A stretch of 64,000 nucleotides of DNA from a bacterium (GTDB taxonomy: Bacteria > Electryoneota > RPQS01): NCBI GenBank assembly GCA_013360195.1, contig JABWCQ010000007.1, positions 62,001-126,000 of the forward strand, read 5' to 3'. The position numbers were made by a program, and so were the translations under genes. This document shows positions 35,519 through 43,426 of this stretch, piece after piece; the stretch's first letter is position 1, and each line of letters opens with the position of its first letter. The notes beneath the pieces are model-generated. The model did no database searches, was not told where the DNA came from, and worked only from the letters and a program-made list of their open reading frames with translations.

Positions 35519-36457
35519 CTATGCGCCTGGTTCAGCGCGGCCGCCTGCAAGCAGATAAAGCACTGCCATTCGAACTGCGACGCCATTCGTCACTTGTTGT
35601 AAAATGACGGAATGATCACTATCTGCAACGTCGGACGTAATTTCGACACCTCTGTTCATTGGACCTGGATGCAGTATGGTCAAAGGTGCGCTTGCCTTTT
35701 CAAGCCTCGCACGTGTAACTCCGAAGTACTTGTGATACTCGCGCAGTGACGGGAATAGACCCGCAGTCTGCCGCTCCAACTGAATTCGCAGAATGTTAAG
35801 AGCATCAGCGGAGGCAATGGCTTCGTCCAACGAGTGTGTGATACTCACGCCCAGACGCTCAATCCCTCGTGGTATAAGTGTAGCTGGACCACATACAATT
35901 ACCTCTGCACCCATCTTCTTAAGTCCAATAATATTGGACATTGCTACACGCGAATGAAGGATATCGCCTACTAACGCGACTTTCAGTCCTTTCAGTGCAC
36001 CATACTTGTCGCGCAATGTCATCATATCTAGCAATGCCTGCGTCGGGTGCTCATGCCGCCCGTCTCCTGCGTTTATAATGATTGACTCCAAGTGGCGAGC
36101 AAGGAAATGCGGACTTCCAGGAGACTTGTGCCGCATGACAACGACATCGACCTTCATCGCTTCTATATTAAGCGCTGTGTCAAGCATAGTCTCGCCTTTC
36201 GCCAGCGCGCTTCCCGAAGCCGAAAAATTCAAGGTGTCGGCCGAGAGTCTCTTCTCGGCCAATTCAAAGCTCGTTCTGGTTCGGGTTGAATTTTCAAGAA
36301 AGAGGTTGACTACCGTCACTCCGCGGAGCGTGGGAACCTTTTTGACTGGTCGATTCAGAATGTCACGCATCTGAAGCGATGTATCGAGAATCGTCTGAAT
36401 CTCCTCGCCGCTGTAGTCCGCAAGACCGAGCATATGCTTCTGGGACAATAGACTCAT
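35519..36457 (-). CDS. pyrB: Aspartate carbamoyltransferase catalytic subunit
   Basis: 312 residues. It condenses carbamoyl phosphate with aspartate. Carbamoyl-phosphate motif ENSTRTRTSFELA, then MRHKSPGSPHF, NAGDGRHEHPTQALLDMMT, and LHPGPMNRGVEI near the C-terminus for aspartate. No pyrI regulatory subunit follows, so it is probably the unregulated trimer or part of a complex with the adjacent dihydroorotase. Its start overlaps the pyrR stop by 4 nt. Confidence 0.96.
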   Translation of the reverse strand: MSLLSQKHMLGLADYSGEEIQTILDTSLQMRDILNRPVKKVPTLRGVTVVNLFLENSTRTRTSFELAEKRLSADTLNFSASGSALAKGETMLDTALNIEAMKVDVVVMRHKSPGSPHFLARHLESIIINAGDGRHEHPTQALLDMMTLRDKYGALKGLKVALVGDILHSRVAMSNIIGLKKMGAEVIVCGPATLIPRGIERLGVSITHSLDEAIASADALNILRIQLERQTAGLFPSLREYHKYFGVTRARLEKASAPLTILHPGPMNRGVEITSDVADSDHSVILQQVTNGVAVRMAVLYLLAGGRAEPGA

Positions 36458-37002
36458 TTCTCAACCTCCACCAGATAAATCGCGTCTTCCGAGTCGATTT
36501 CGGTCATATGCACCTGAACCTCTTCATTCATGCTTGTTGGAACATTCTTTCCAATGAAATCCGGTTTTATCGGCAATTCACGGTGTCCTCGGTCTACCAT
36601 CACGGCAAGCTGCACACGCTTCGGTCGACCGTTGTCCATAATTGCTTCCAGAGCTGCCCTAACCGTCCTGCCGGTATAGAGTACATCGTCTACCAAAACA
36701 ACATTCATGTCATACAAATCAAATGGAATGTCTGTTTGCTGGACGGAAGGTTGTCTGAGTGAAGTCCGATAATCATCGCGATAAAGAGTTGCGTCAAGTA
36801 TTCCAACAGGTACGTCAATGCTTTCGATTTCGCGAATCTTTGCGGCAACACGTTTAGCGATGTAGGCACCCCGAGTTTGCATTCCAACGAGACCAAGTCT
36901 CTCTGTACCTCTGTTCCTCTCAATAATTTCATGAGCGATTCGCGTGATGGTGCGTGAGAAACCTGCCGCATCGACCAGTTTTGCTTTTACTTTAGTGTTC
37001 AT
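36454..37002 (-). CDS. pyrR: Bifunctional pyr operon regulator / uracil phosphoribosyltransferase
   Basis: 182 residues from the ATG of MNTKVKAKLV. PyrR senses UMP/UTP, binds pyr leader RNA to promote termination, and has uracil phosphoribosyltransferase activity. The PRPP loop VVLVDDVLYTGRTVRAAL and LVGMQTRGAYIAKR are typical. It is first of pyrR-pyrB-pyrC, the same order as in Gram-positive bacteria, and lies behind a leader with a terminator and a PyrR-site-like loop. No clear ribosome site precedes the ATG. Confidence 0.95.
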   Translation of the reverse strand: MNTKVKAKLVDAAGFSRTITRIAHEIIERNRGTERLGLVGMQTRGAYIAKRVAAKIREIESIDVPVGILDATLYRDDYRTSLRQPSVQQTDIPFDLYDMNVVLVDDVLYTGRTVRAALEAIMDNGRPKRVQLAVMVDRGHRELPIKPDFIGKNVPTSMNEEVQVHMTEIDSEDAIYLVEVEK

Positions 37003-37027
37003 GCTATTTATTGACAATTTATACAAA

Positions 37028-37053
37028 AATCCATCGACTTGGGCCGATGGATT
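37028..37053 (-). terminator. Terminator/attenuator in the pyrR leader
   Basis: On the minus strand AATCCATCG and CGATGGATT form a 9-bp stem with an 8-nt loop, followed by TTTGTAT. It ends 25 nt before the pyrR ATG, so it either terminates the DUF59 gene transcript or acts as the pyr attenuator. Confidence 0.7.
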
Positions 37054-37086
37054 CGAATTTCTGAACCCTTCCGGCCTCTCTGTGCC
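37042..37086 (-). promoter_or_regulatory. Candidate PyrR-binding leader with alternative pairing
   Basis: On the minus strand, 37086-37073 reads GGCACAGAGAGGCC: GGC/GCC can close a CAGAGA hexaloop like the CNGNGA loop of Gram-positive PyrR sites. Its 3' arm GGCCGG (37076-37071) can instead pair with UCGGCC (37047-37042), which is part of the terminator hairpin. That arrangement gives mutually exclusive structures, as in PyrR attenuation. Confidence 0.5.
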
Positions 37087-37123
37087 TGCTTAAAGGTGTG
37101 CGTAGGTTCCTCGTACAGAACTT

Positions 37124-37423
37124 TCACCACATTCCGAGTCGCATTCGAGCCTCGTCGCTCATCATGTCGACTGACCACGGAGGATCCCAAACAATCTCGA
37201 CATTCACTTCATTGACTCCCTCTACGCGGAAAATCGCGTCACGTGCAAGGTCTATGATTGTCCCTGCAAGAGGGCAGCCCATGGACGTCAGCGTAATCTT
37301 TGTATCGACCTTTCCACCGTCAATCTCGATTGCATACACCAATCCTAAATCCGTAATTGGAAGGTGGAGTTCGGGGTCATAGACTGTTGAAAGCGCGTCG
37401 AATACTTTTTCTTCAGTTGGCAT
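37124..37423 (-). CDS. DUF59/MIP18-family metal-sulfur cluster assembly protein
   Basis: 99 residues. VYDPELHLPITDLGLVY and LTSMGCPLAGTI carry the invariant D-P-E and the reactive cysteine of the family (SufT, PaaD, CIA2); the C-terminal DPPWSVDMMSDEAR is also conserved. It assists Fe-S cluster assembly or delivery. It lies 53 nt after mrp, whose N-terminus contains the same domain, which supports a joint role. Confidence 0.9.
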   Translation of the reverse strand: MPTEEKVFDALSTVYDPELHLPITDLGLVYAIEIDGGKVDTKITLTSMGCPLAGTIIDLARDAIFRVEGVNEVNVEIVWDPPWSVDMMSDEARMRLGMW

Positions 37424-37476
37424 GTTGCAGACCTCGTGCGTGTTCCCTGTATTTAACGGACTCTACCCAGTCCACT

Positions 37477-38541
37477 CTAATCACGTGCGACCAATTCTAC
37501 TTGGCGGACGATTGAGTCTGTCATGGACCGAAACGCGGATCTTAGATCCTCATTTGATTCAATTGCAAGCAACGGCTCTCCTGCGTCCGCGGCCGCAACT
37601 AGTTGTGGGACCAAAGGCAGTCTTGCCAGGAGTGGGCAACCAAGGCGCTCCGCTTCATCACCTGCACCGCCGTGGCCGAAAATATGTGTCTCTCCACCGC
37701 AGTGCGGACATCGGAAACTCGCCATGTTCTCCACAATACCCAGAATCGGAACATTAAGTTTCTGAAACATCGCGACACCCTTGCGCGCGTCTATCAAAGC
37801 AAGATCCTGTGGAGTGGATACTATCACAGCACCGTCAAGTTTAATTCGCTGGCTCAATGTCATTTGCGCATCACCAGTACCAGGTGGAAGGTCCACGACA
37901 AGTATGTCCAACCTCCCCCATGCAACGTCACGCAGAAACTGATCCGCCGCCTGGTGCACCATTGGACCTCGCCAAATCATGGGAGTTTCTGGTTCGACCA
38001 AGAATCCCATGGACATCAGTTTCAAACCTGAGCGTTCCAATGGCAAAATCATGTTGTCTACGACCCGTGGGCGATCATGTATTCCAAACAACGTTGGGAC
38101 GGATGGTCCGTAGATGTCAAAGTCCGCCAATCCAACTGTGAAACCGTACTGCTGAAGTGTCAAAGCTAGTCCGGCGGCTACAGTACTTTTGCCTACCCCC
38201 CCTTTTCCGGACGCAACTGCAATCTTCACTTTGACGTCTTCAAGTACCGGTCCATCCGGTGCTGGTCGGGAATGTGGTTGCTGGGGCGCGGAAGCGGGCT
38301 GTGCCCACTTCATGTGAACTTGCACTTCCGTCACTCCGGGCAACTGCCTCAGTACAGTTGCGACTTCTTCTTCAATCTTGCCCGGTGTCTCAGGGTCCTT
38401 TGCGGAAACGGAAACGTGAACGTGGATGTTTCCACCTTCAATTCTGACGTCCTTTATTAGACCAAATGAAACGATGTCCCTTGTAAGACCGGGAAATCTT
38501 ACTTTCTTAAGCGATTCAATTATCAGTTCTTGGGAAATCAC
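37477..38541 (-). CDS. mrp: Iron-sulfur cluster carrier ATPase Mrp/ApbC with N-terminal DUF59
   Basis: 354 residues, GTG start. Residues about 1-85 are a DUF59 domain; the rest is a deviant P-loop ATPase with VASGKGGVGKST, DFDIYGPSVPTLFG, WRGPMVHQA, VDLPPGTGDAQ and the Cys pair FRCPHCGG that holds a bridging [4Fe-4S] cluster between two subunits. It carries clusters to apoproteins in the cytosol. A promoter lies just upstream. Confidence 0.94.
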   Translation of the reverse strand: MISQELIIESLKKVRFPGLTRDIVSFGLIKDVRIEGGNIHVHVSVSAKDPETPGKIEEEVATVLRQLPGVTEVQVHMKWAQPASAPQQPHSRPAPDGPVLEDVKVKIAVASGKGGVGKSTVAAGLALTLQQYGFTVGLADFDIYGPSVPTLFGIHDRPRVVDNMILPLERSGLKLMSMGFLVEPETPMIWRGPMVHQAADQFLRDVAWGRLDILVVDLPPGTGDAQMTLSQRIKLDGAVIVSTPQDLALIDARKGVAMFQKLNVPILGIVENMASFRCPHCGGETHIFGHGGAGDEAERLGCPLLARLPLVPQLVAAADAGEPLLAIESNEDLRSAFRSMTDSIVRQVELVARD

Positions 38542-38569
38542 TCGCTCGCCATCTCAAATTTTTGCTTCA

Positions 38570-38598
38570 AAATTACGAAATCTAAGCCACCTATTCAA
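38570..38598 (-). promoter_or_regulatory. Promoter of mrp
   Basis: On the minus strand TTGAAT (38593-38598), 17-bp spacer, TAATTT (38570-38575), between rlmH and mrp. Confidence 0.55.
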
Positions 38599-38620
38599 GC
38601 GGCTTTTGTAAAGCATTGTT

Positions 38621-39094
38621 TTACTTATGATAAGGCAATCCTCTCCAGATAGTCAGTGCACGGTAAATCTGTTCGAGAAGGACAAGCCTTGCCAACTCGT
38701 GCGGGAAAGTCATTGAAGAGAGGCTGAGCCGCAGATTAGCAGTTTCAAGCAACTGCGGTGAGAGCCCCCATGCCCCGCCGATAGCAAAGACGAGGTGTTG
38801 TGTGCTTGCGGACATTTCGGCCTGAAGAAGTTGCGACACTTGTTCCGAAGTGAACCGCTCGCCGCGGACATCCATGGCGATCAGCTTTGAACTTTTTGGA
38901 ACCTGGCGCAGTATGGATTCGCCCTCAACACGCAGCGCGCCGTGCCCCGAGCCATTTCCAATGTCTCCCGTCGCAGAAGGAACCTCGAGTTCCTCAAGCG
39001 GGAGATAGTGCCGAATCCTACTTGCGTACTCATCGCAAGCCGCTTTGAAATAAGCCTCTCTTAAACGGCCAACAGAGATGACGTGAAGTTTCAC
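38621..39094 (-). CDS. rlmH: 23S rRNA pseudouridine-1915 N3-methyltransferase
   Basis: 157 residues, the usual size of this SPOUT methyltransferase. LIAMDVRGERFTSEQVS, FAIGGAWGLSPQLL (knotted SAM-binding region) and TFPHELARLVLLEQIYRALTIWRGLPYHK identify it. It methylates the pseudouridine in helix 69 of 70S ribosomes. Its start shares one base with the upstream M1 peptidase stop. Confidence 0.96.
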   Translation of the reverse strand: MKLHVISVGRLREAYFKAACDEYASRIRHYLPLEELEVPSATGDIGNGSGHGALRVEGESILRQVPKSSKLIAMDVRGERFTSEQVSQLLQAEMSASTQHLVFAIGGAWGLSPQLLETANLRLSLSSMTFPHELARLVLLEQIYRALTIWRGLPYHK

Positions 39095-41028
39095 TATTTG
39101 AGCAGGAGAAGTTTGTGAGTTTTTGAGGATCGCTCGGTTGAGGCATTCACAAAGTACACACCGGAAGCCAGACCAACGGGCGCTTTGAAAGAAATCAAAC
39201 GCTTGCCGGCTTCAACACGACCCGAATACACTGTTGCTGCCATGCGGCCATTTAGATCAAGCAGTTTTATCTCCAATTGTGCCGGGTATTCGAATTGAAA
39301 CTCAAAATTAACGTTTGCATTAAACGGGTTCGGATATGGCGGACTAAACTCAAACTGTATGGGTAATGCTGGAGGATCTTCGGAATTTGCCGTGTTATCT
39401 TGAAACAGCGAAATTTGTTCACTCGCAAGACGATAGAAAGAAGGAGTGCCTGTCAAGTCACGGGTTGAAGATGGCTGAGCATCAAACCATAACGTGTCGG
39501 TTTCCGTGAAACCTTCAGTGCCTTGTTCCAAAACAAGTGGGAATCGAAAATAGGGCGTCGTTTGTTCAACGGTTAATCGCACCAAGCCTCCTTCTTCCCG
39601 GAATGATGTTCGAATAATCGGGAAACGAAGTCCATAAACCCATTGTTCGAAAAACCAGTCTAGATCCTCCTGGCCATAATGATCATTCACGACGTCAATA
39701 AAGTCCTGCGTATCGACATTTCCTCCTGCAAACCTGGAAACATAATCTCGCAGAGCAGCAAAGTACACAGAATCCCCAAGAAGTTGTGTCTTCAGCATAT
39801 GCAATACCCATGCGCCTTTAAAGTACACATTTGCGCCAAACAAGCGGTCCTCTGGCGGGTCATAAACGGGATAACTCGGAAAACTCTGCTCTTCTTGAAA
39901 ACAGAATGACGCGGCATTCCTCATGTCACTTCTGAAAGCGTCATCACCATATGCAAACTTTGTCCAAAGTGCGTTTCCATATGTTGCGAAACCTTCATTC
40001 AGCCACATATTTCTGAAGTCTACGGGGCTAAGGTGGTCACCAAACCATTGGTGCGCAAGTTCGTGGGCAACAATTCCTTCAAATGTCCTTAGACTGTCAA
40101 CGAGATGGAACCCATAAGTTGTAAAAGTCTGGTGCTCCATTGCACCCCACCCTCCGAACAGATCGGCCATAACCATCCCGTACTCGTCAAATGGGAAATC
40201 CCCAAACAACTCGGAAAAGTACTCAACCATTTCTGGAGTTCTTGCCCAATCATACTCAGCTTGGGCAGAATCGCTCCTGGGCCACGCGAAATACCGGTAC
40301 TGAATTCCGTCCAAATTGAATTCACGGCGAGAGAAATTGCCGGCTGCAATGTTTACAAGATATGGTGATATAGGGTGATTGTGGTAGTATGTTTGGAACT
40401 TACGGCCTGGATCAGTTCCCCCTTCTTCAATCATCAGACCGTTCGATGCTAAAGACCAGTGAGCCGGGATGTCAGCCCTTATCCGAACTTGAATGAACTT
40501 GTCATACGGTTGGTCCCAACAGGGAAACCATTTCCTGGCCCCGTACGGCTCGCTAAAAGTGTAAACATGTTCCCAAGCATTGTGGTACCCGGTCGCAAAT
40601 GGATCCGTTGCAGGCAGCGCCGTGTATCTGACTTCCACCACGACCGTGTCGTTTCTGCTAATTGGTGCGAACACTCTTAAAGTATCATTGGCATACGAAT
40701 ACTGAGCGATCTGACTGTCTATCAGCACAGAATCAAGCGTCAGATCCATCGCGTTTAGAGGAATTTCTGACAAGTCTTCACGCGCGATTACCGTAAGGAT
40801 CGCACATGCCTCCAAGGGCGTGTTCCAGTCGGCAATGGTCACACTTAAGTCAAGCGAAACTTGGTCATAGCTATGAAGGCTCTCGGCATCCAGAGAATTG
40901 AACCAGTACGGTCTGTCTGCTCTTGCGCAGCAATCGGAGTTGCCACTCTTCCCTCCGGGCCACCCCGGCTGGCCGAAAACTAGTAGAGGGCAGAATAGCA
41001 GGAATACCGCAAGCATCATGGGAAGCAT
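39094..41028 (-). CDS. M1-family zinc metallopeptidase with T9SS sorting domain
   Basis: 644 residues with a signal peptide (LAVFLLFCPLLVFG). The aminopeptidase N-like beta domain comes first, then the thermolysin-like domain with the substrate motif GAMEHQTF and HELAHQWFGD plus NEGFATY (two His and Glu zinc ligands, near residues 322 and 345). There is no ERAP-type helical C-terminal domain. Instead the end is a YPNPFNANVNFEF sorting domain finishing in KLLLLK. It is therefore a surface or secreted peptidase exported by type IX secretion, probably feeding on peptides. Confidence 0.94.
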   Translation of the reverse strand: MLPMMLAVFLLFCPLLVFGQPGWPGGKSGNSDCCARADRPYWFNSLDAESLHSYDQVSLDLSVTIADWNTPLEACAILTVIAREDLSEIPLNAMDLTLDSVLIDSQIAQYSYANDTLRVFAPISRNDTVVVEVRYTALPATDPFATGYHNAWEHVYTFSEPYGARKWFPCWDQPYDKFIQVRIRADIPAHWSLASNGLMIEEGGTDPGRKFQTYYHNHPISPYLVNIAAGNFSRREFNLDGIQYRYFAWPRSDSAQAEYDWARTPEMVEYFSELFGDFPFDEYGMVMADLFGGWGAMEHQTFTTYGFHLVDSLRTFEGIVAHELAHQWFGDHLSPVDFRNMWLNEGFATYGNALWTKFAYGDDAFRSDMRNAASFCFQEEQSFPSYPVYDPPEDRLFGANVYFKGAWVLHMLKTQLLGDSVYFAALRDYVSRFAGGNVDTQDFIDVVNDHYGQEDLDWFFEQWVYGLRFPIIRTSFREEGGLVRLTVEQTTPYFRFPLVLEQGTEGFTETDTLWFDAQPSSTRDLTGTPSFYRLASEQISLFQDNTANSEDPPALPIQFEFSPPYPNPFNANVNFEFQFEYPAQLEIKLLDLNGRMAATVYSGRVEAGKRLISFKAPVGLASGVYFVNASTERSSKTHKLLLLK

Positions 41029-41055
41029 GTTTTTCTCACCGATGAATACACCGTG

Positions 41056-41084
41056 TTGCTACTTGGCGAAATATCTGTTATTAT
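41056..41084 (+). promoter_or_regulatory. Promoter of the EnvC-like operon
   Basis: TTGCTA (41056-41061), 17-bp spacer, TATTAT (41079-41084). Its -10 box is superimposed on that of the divergent M1 peptidase promoter. Confidence 0.6.
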
Positions 41085-41109
41085 ATGGTTTGTGCTTAAC
41101 TATTGTAAA
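41080..41109 (-). promoter_or_regulatory. Promoter of the M1 peptidase gene
   Basis: On the minus strand TTTACA (41104-41109), 18-bp spacer, TATAAT (41080-41085). The -10 shares five bases with the opposing promoter, so the two cannot both be occupied. Confidence 0.6.
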
Positions 41110-41114
41110 CTCTC

Positions 41115-42272
41115 TTGCTAAGAATATTATTTACAATAATTTATATCGTAGTTATTACCATGGTTGGCTCTTCAAAGGCTGACACGGGAAGGTCTCGGTT
41201 ACCAGCGATTCTCGATGAAATGGACAGTGTCTATGCCGTTCTGAGCGAGCTGGATGGGCAAATCAGAGCGCTTCAAGCAACAAGGAATGCACTTCTTGAC
41301 AGCCTGCAAATCGTTGAACAGGCGCTTTCAAACCAGAACAGGGTGGTTGCTCGCCTCGATAGCCAATATCGTATAATCGAACGAGAACGGCAACCCCTTC
41401 TCCGACTGCTGACTCAATCAGTGCTTGCACATTCCAGATGCGGCAAATGGGCATTAATCGATGCTCTACTCGGAAGCCATGATTTGTCTGATTTCCTAAA
41501 CAAGAGATCTGCATTGTCCAGACTGCGAACTGCCATTCAGCATCGATCCGCGGGATCAATTGTTAGACTAAGAGAGATTCAGGACCTGGAAGACGCAAGC
41601 CTTGATGAAGCGAAGCGGCTAAACACGCTTCACGCTCTTGTTGCACAGCAAATATTTGAAATCGCGGGACAAGAGAATAGAATCGAACTTGCGCGACATG
41701 AGGCAAACCACAGACGAAAAGTGCTGATGGAACAGCAGACTTTTCTGGAGAAATCCGATGACTTGCTCAAGAAGCAAGTAGAACAACGTGCTAGCGCCGC
41801 CTCAAGGGTAGCCGATATTATTGAAAGCCAAGGCTTGGGTTTGGTTGCGGACACTGTTTTTGCCAATATGCGTGGATCACTGCCGTGGCCGGTCGAAGGT
41901 TCCCTCTTAAGTGGCTTTGGCAAACGGAGGCATAAGAAACTTGAGACTGTGACCGAAAACCCTGGCATTGACGTGAAGACGGAAGCATCAATTCCGGTAA
42001 GATCGGTTGCAAGTGGCACAGTCAACTCCGTCAGCTGGCTTCGTGGATTTGGGAATGTTTGTATTGTCCGGCACGAAGGGGAGCACTTCTCTGTTTACGC
42101 AAGACTTGGGGAAGTTGTTGTGCGCCAAGGTGATTTCATCCGAGCGGGTGATGTCGTTGGTTTTCCAGGTTTCGATTCGGAACATGCCAACTATATTGTA
42201 CATTTCGAGATTTGGGCCGGTAAAGACAAACAAGATCCGATAGCATGGCTCGCCCCGGTAAAGAACAAGTAA
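41115..42272 (+). CDS. EnvC-like murein hydrolase activator (coiled coil plus degenerate LytM)
   Basis: 385 residues from TTG; the alternative ATG at 41160 would remove the signal peptide (ILFTIIYIVVITMVGSSKA). Residues about 30-230 form a long coiled coil typical of EnvC. The C-terminal LytM/M23 domain has lost catalytic ligands: HxGID reads NPGID and HLHFE reads IVHFE, as in the non-enzymatic amidase activators EnvC and NlpD. It should open peptidoglycan at division by activating an AmiC-type amidase in the periplasm. It overlaps holB by 28 nt. Confidence 0.88.
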   Translation: MLRILFTIIYIVVITMVGSSKADTGRSRLPAILDEMDSVYAVLSELDGQIRALQATRNALLDSLQIVEQALSNQNRVVARLDSQYRIIERERQPLLRLLTQSVLAHSRCGKWALIDALLGSHDLSDFLNKRSALSRLRTAIQHRSAGSIVRLREIQDLEDASLDEAKRLNTLHALVAQQIFEIAGQENRIELARHEANHRRKVLMEQQTFLEKSDDLLKKQVEQRASAASRVADIIESQGLGLVADTVFANMRGSLPWPVEGSLLSGFGKRRHKKLETVTENPGIDVKTEASIPVRSVASGTVNSVSWLRGFGNVCIVRHEGEHFSVYARLGEVVVRQGDFIRAGDVVGFPGFDSEHANYIVHFEIWAGKDKQDPIAWLAPVKNK

Positions 42273-43414
42273 ATGTCAAGTGGGTTGGACATGAAGAAGC
42301 AAGATTACGACTTGCGAGTGCTGTGCTTGGCCGTCGCACTGCGCACGCATACTTGATCAGCGGTCCTGAAGGGATCGGCAAGAGTGCCGTGGCCGTCGAA
42401 TTCGCGTGTTTGCTTCTTTGCGATAATCCACAATCAGAACCATGCGGCACTTGTTCGCAATGTATTTCATTACGAACTCTACATCATCCTGATTTGCATA
42501 TCATCGCGCCTTCCGGATCGCCCAAGGACAGCGATTCTCCCGGGAGTGAGGCATTCAGCAAGGAACTCGCGGTTCTTCGCAAAAACTTGACTGTCAACCC
42601 GTATTCTACGTCGGATCTGGCCGAGTTAAGTTCAAGCGAGAGCAAGTCGGCAAGAAAGAAGTCAGCCACGGGCTCAAAGACTCGGGTCGCTGATTCAAGA
42701 GAGCTTCTCCATAATGCCCATTTGCTACCTTTTCAAGCGTCACGTTCCGTTTACCTCATTTTGAATGCCGACGCAATGCTTCGCGAAGCCCAAAATAGAC
42801 TGCTTAAACTGCTGGAAGAACCCCCCGCAACGGCAGTGTTTGTACTTACGACTTCGAACTTGCTTGCCGTCCTTCCGACTGTTCGTTCTAGATGTCAACA
42901 AGTGAAACTCTTAGCTTACACGAGAACAGAGATTCTGAACGCGCTTGTTCGAAGCGGAGTCGAACCGCGCGCTGCGGAGCTCGCGGCCGCACTTTGCGGC
43001 GGAAACATGCGTAGGGCAATCAGCTTTGCTGCAATGAAGCCGGAAGTGCTCGAACAGACTGCCGTGGATTTTCTTGCCGCTTCCGCTGTGCTTGCGCCGG
43101 AGAAAGTTCAAGAGCAAGTCGACAAACTGCTTGAAGACGGTACTTTCATCGACGAAGCATTTTTCGAACTTCTTACACTTTTTTTGTCGGATGCCGCTAC
43201 ATCACGGACGAGCAGCCAGATTCCCCACTTTCCGTCTCAACGCGAACGCATCGCAAAGTTGACGGCTACGTATCCCAATGCAGATTTTGCCAAAGCGGTG
43301 GAGGCAATCGACCGAGCGGCTATGTCACGAGCGTCGGGTTACACGCCCGCACTTGTTCTTACAGCTTTGGCAATTGAATTGAATCGCGCACTTGGCACGA
43401 GAATTCGTGCCTAA
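42245..43414 (+). CDS. holB: DNA polymerase III delta' subunit
   Basis: 389 residues. AAA+ clamp-loader subunit: HAYLISGPEGIGKSAVA (P-loop), a zinc knuckle of four cysteines in CDNPQSEPCGTCSQC, NADAMLREAQNRLLKLLEEPP, and TVRSRCQQVKL. Between about 95 and 160 it carries an extra polar segment rich in Ser and Lys compared with typical delta' proteins. DnaX gamma/tau is similar, but the length and lack of an extended C-terminus favour HolB. It overlaps the EnvC-like gene and lies just before the RicT-like gene, a conserved neighbour of holB in many bacteria. Confidence 0.9.
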   Translation: MARPGKEQVNVKWVGHEEARLRLASAVLGRRTAHAYLISGPEGIGKSAVAVEFACLLLCDNPQSEPCGTCSQCISLRTLHHPDLHIIAPSGSPKDSDSPGSEAFSKELAVLRKNLTVNPYSTSDLAELSSSESKSARKKSATGSKTRVADSRELLHNAHLLPFQASRSVYLILNADAMLREAQNRLLKLLEEPPATAVFVLTTSNLLAVLPTVRSRCQQVKLLAYTRTEILNALVRSGVEPRAAELAAALCGGNMRRAISFAAMKPEVLEQTAVDFLAASAVLAPEKVQEQVDKLLEDGTFIDEAFFELLTLFLSDAATSRTSSQIPHFPSQRERIAKLTATYPNADFAKAVEAIDRAAMSRASGYTPALVLTALAIELNRALGTRIRA

Positions 43415-43426
43415 CTATTGCATCAT

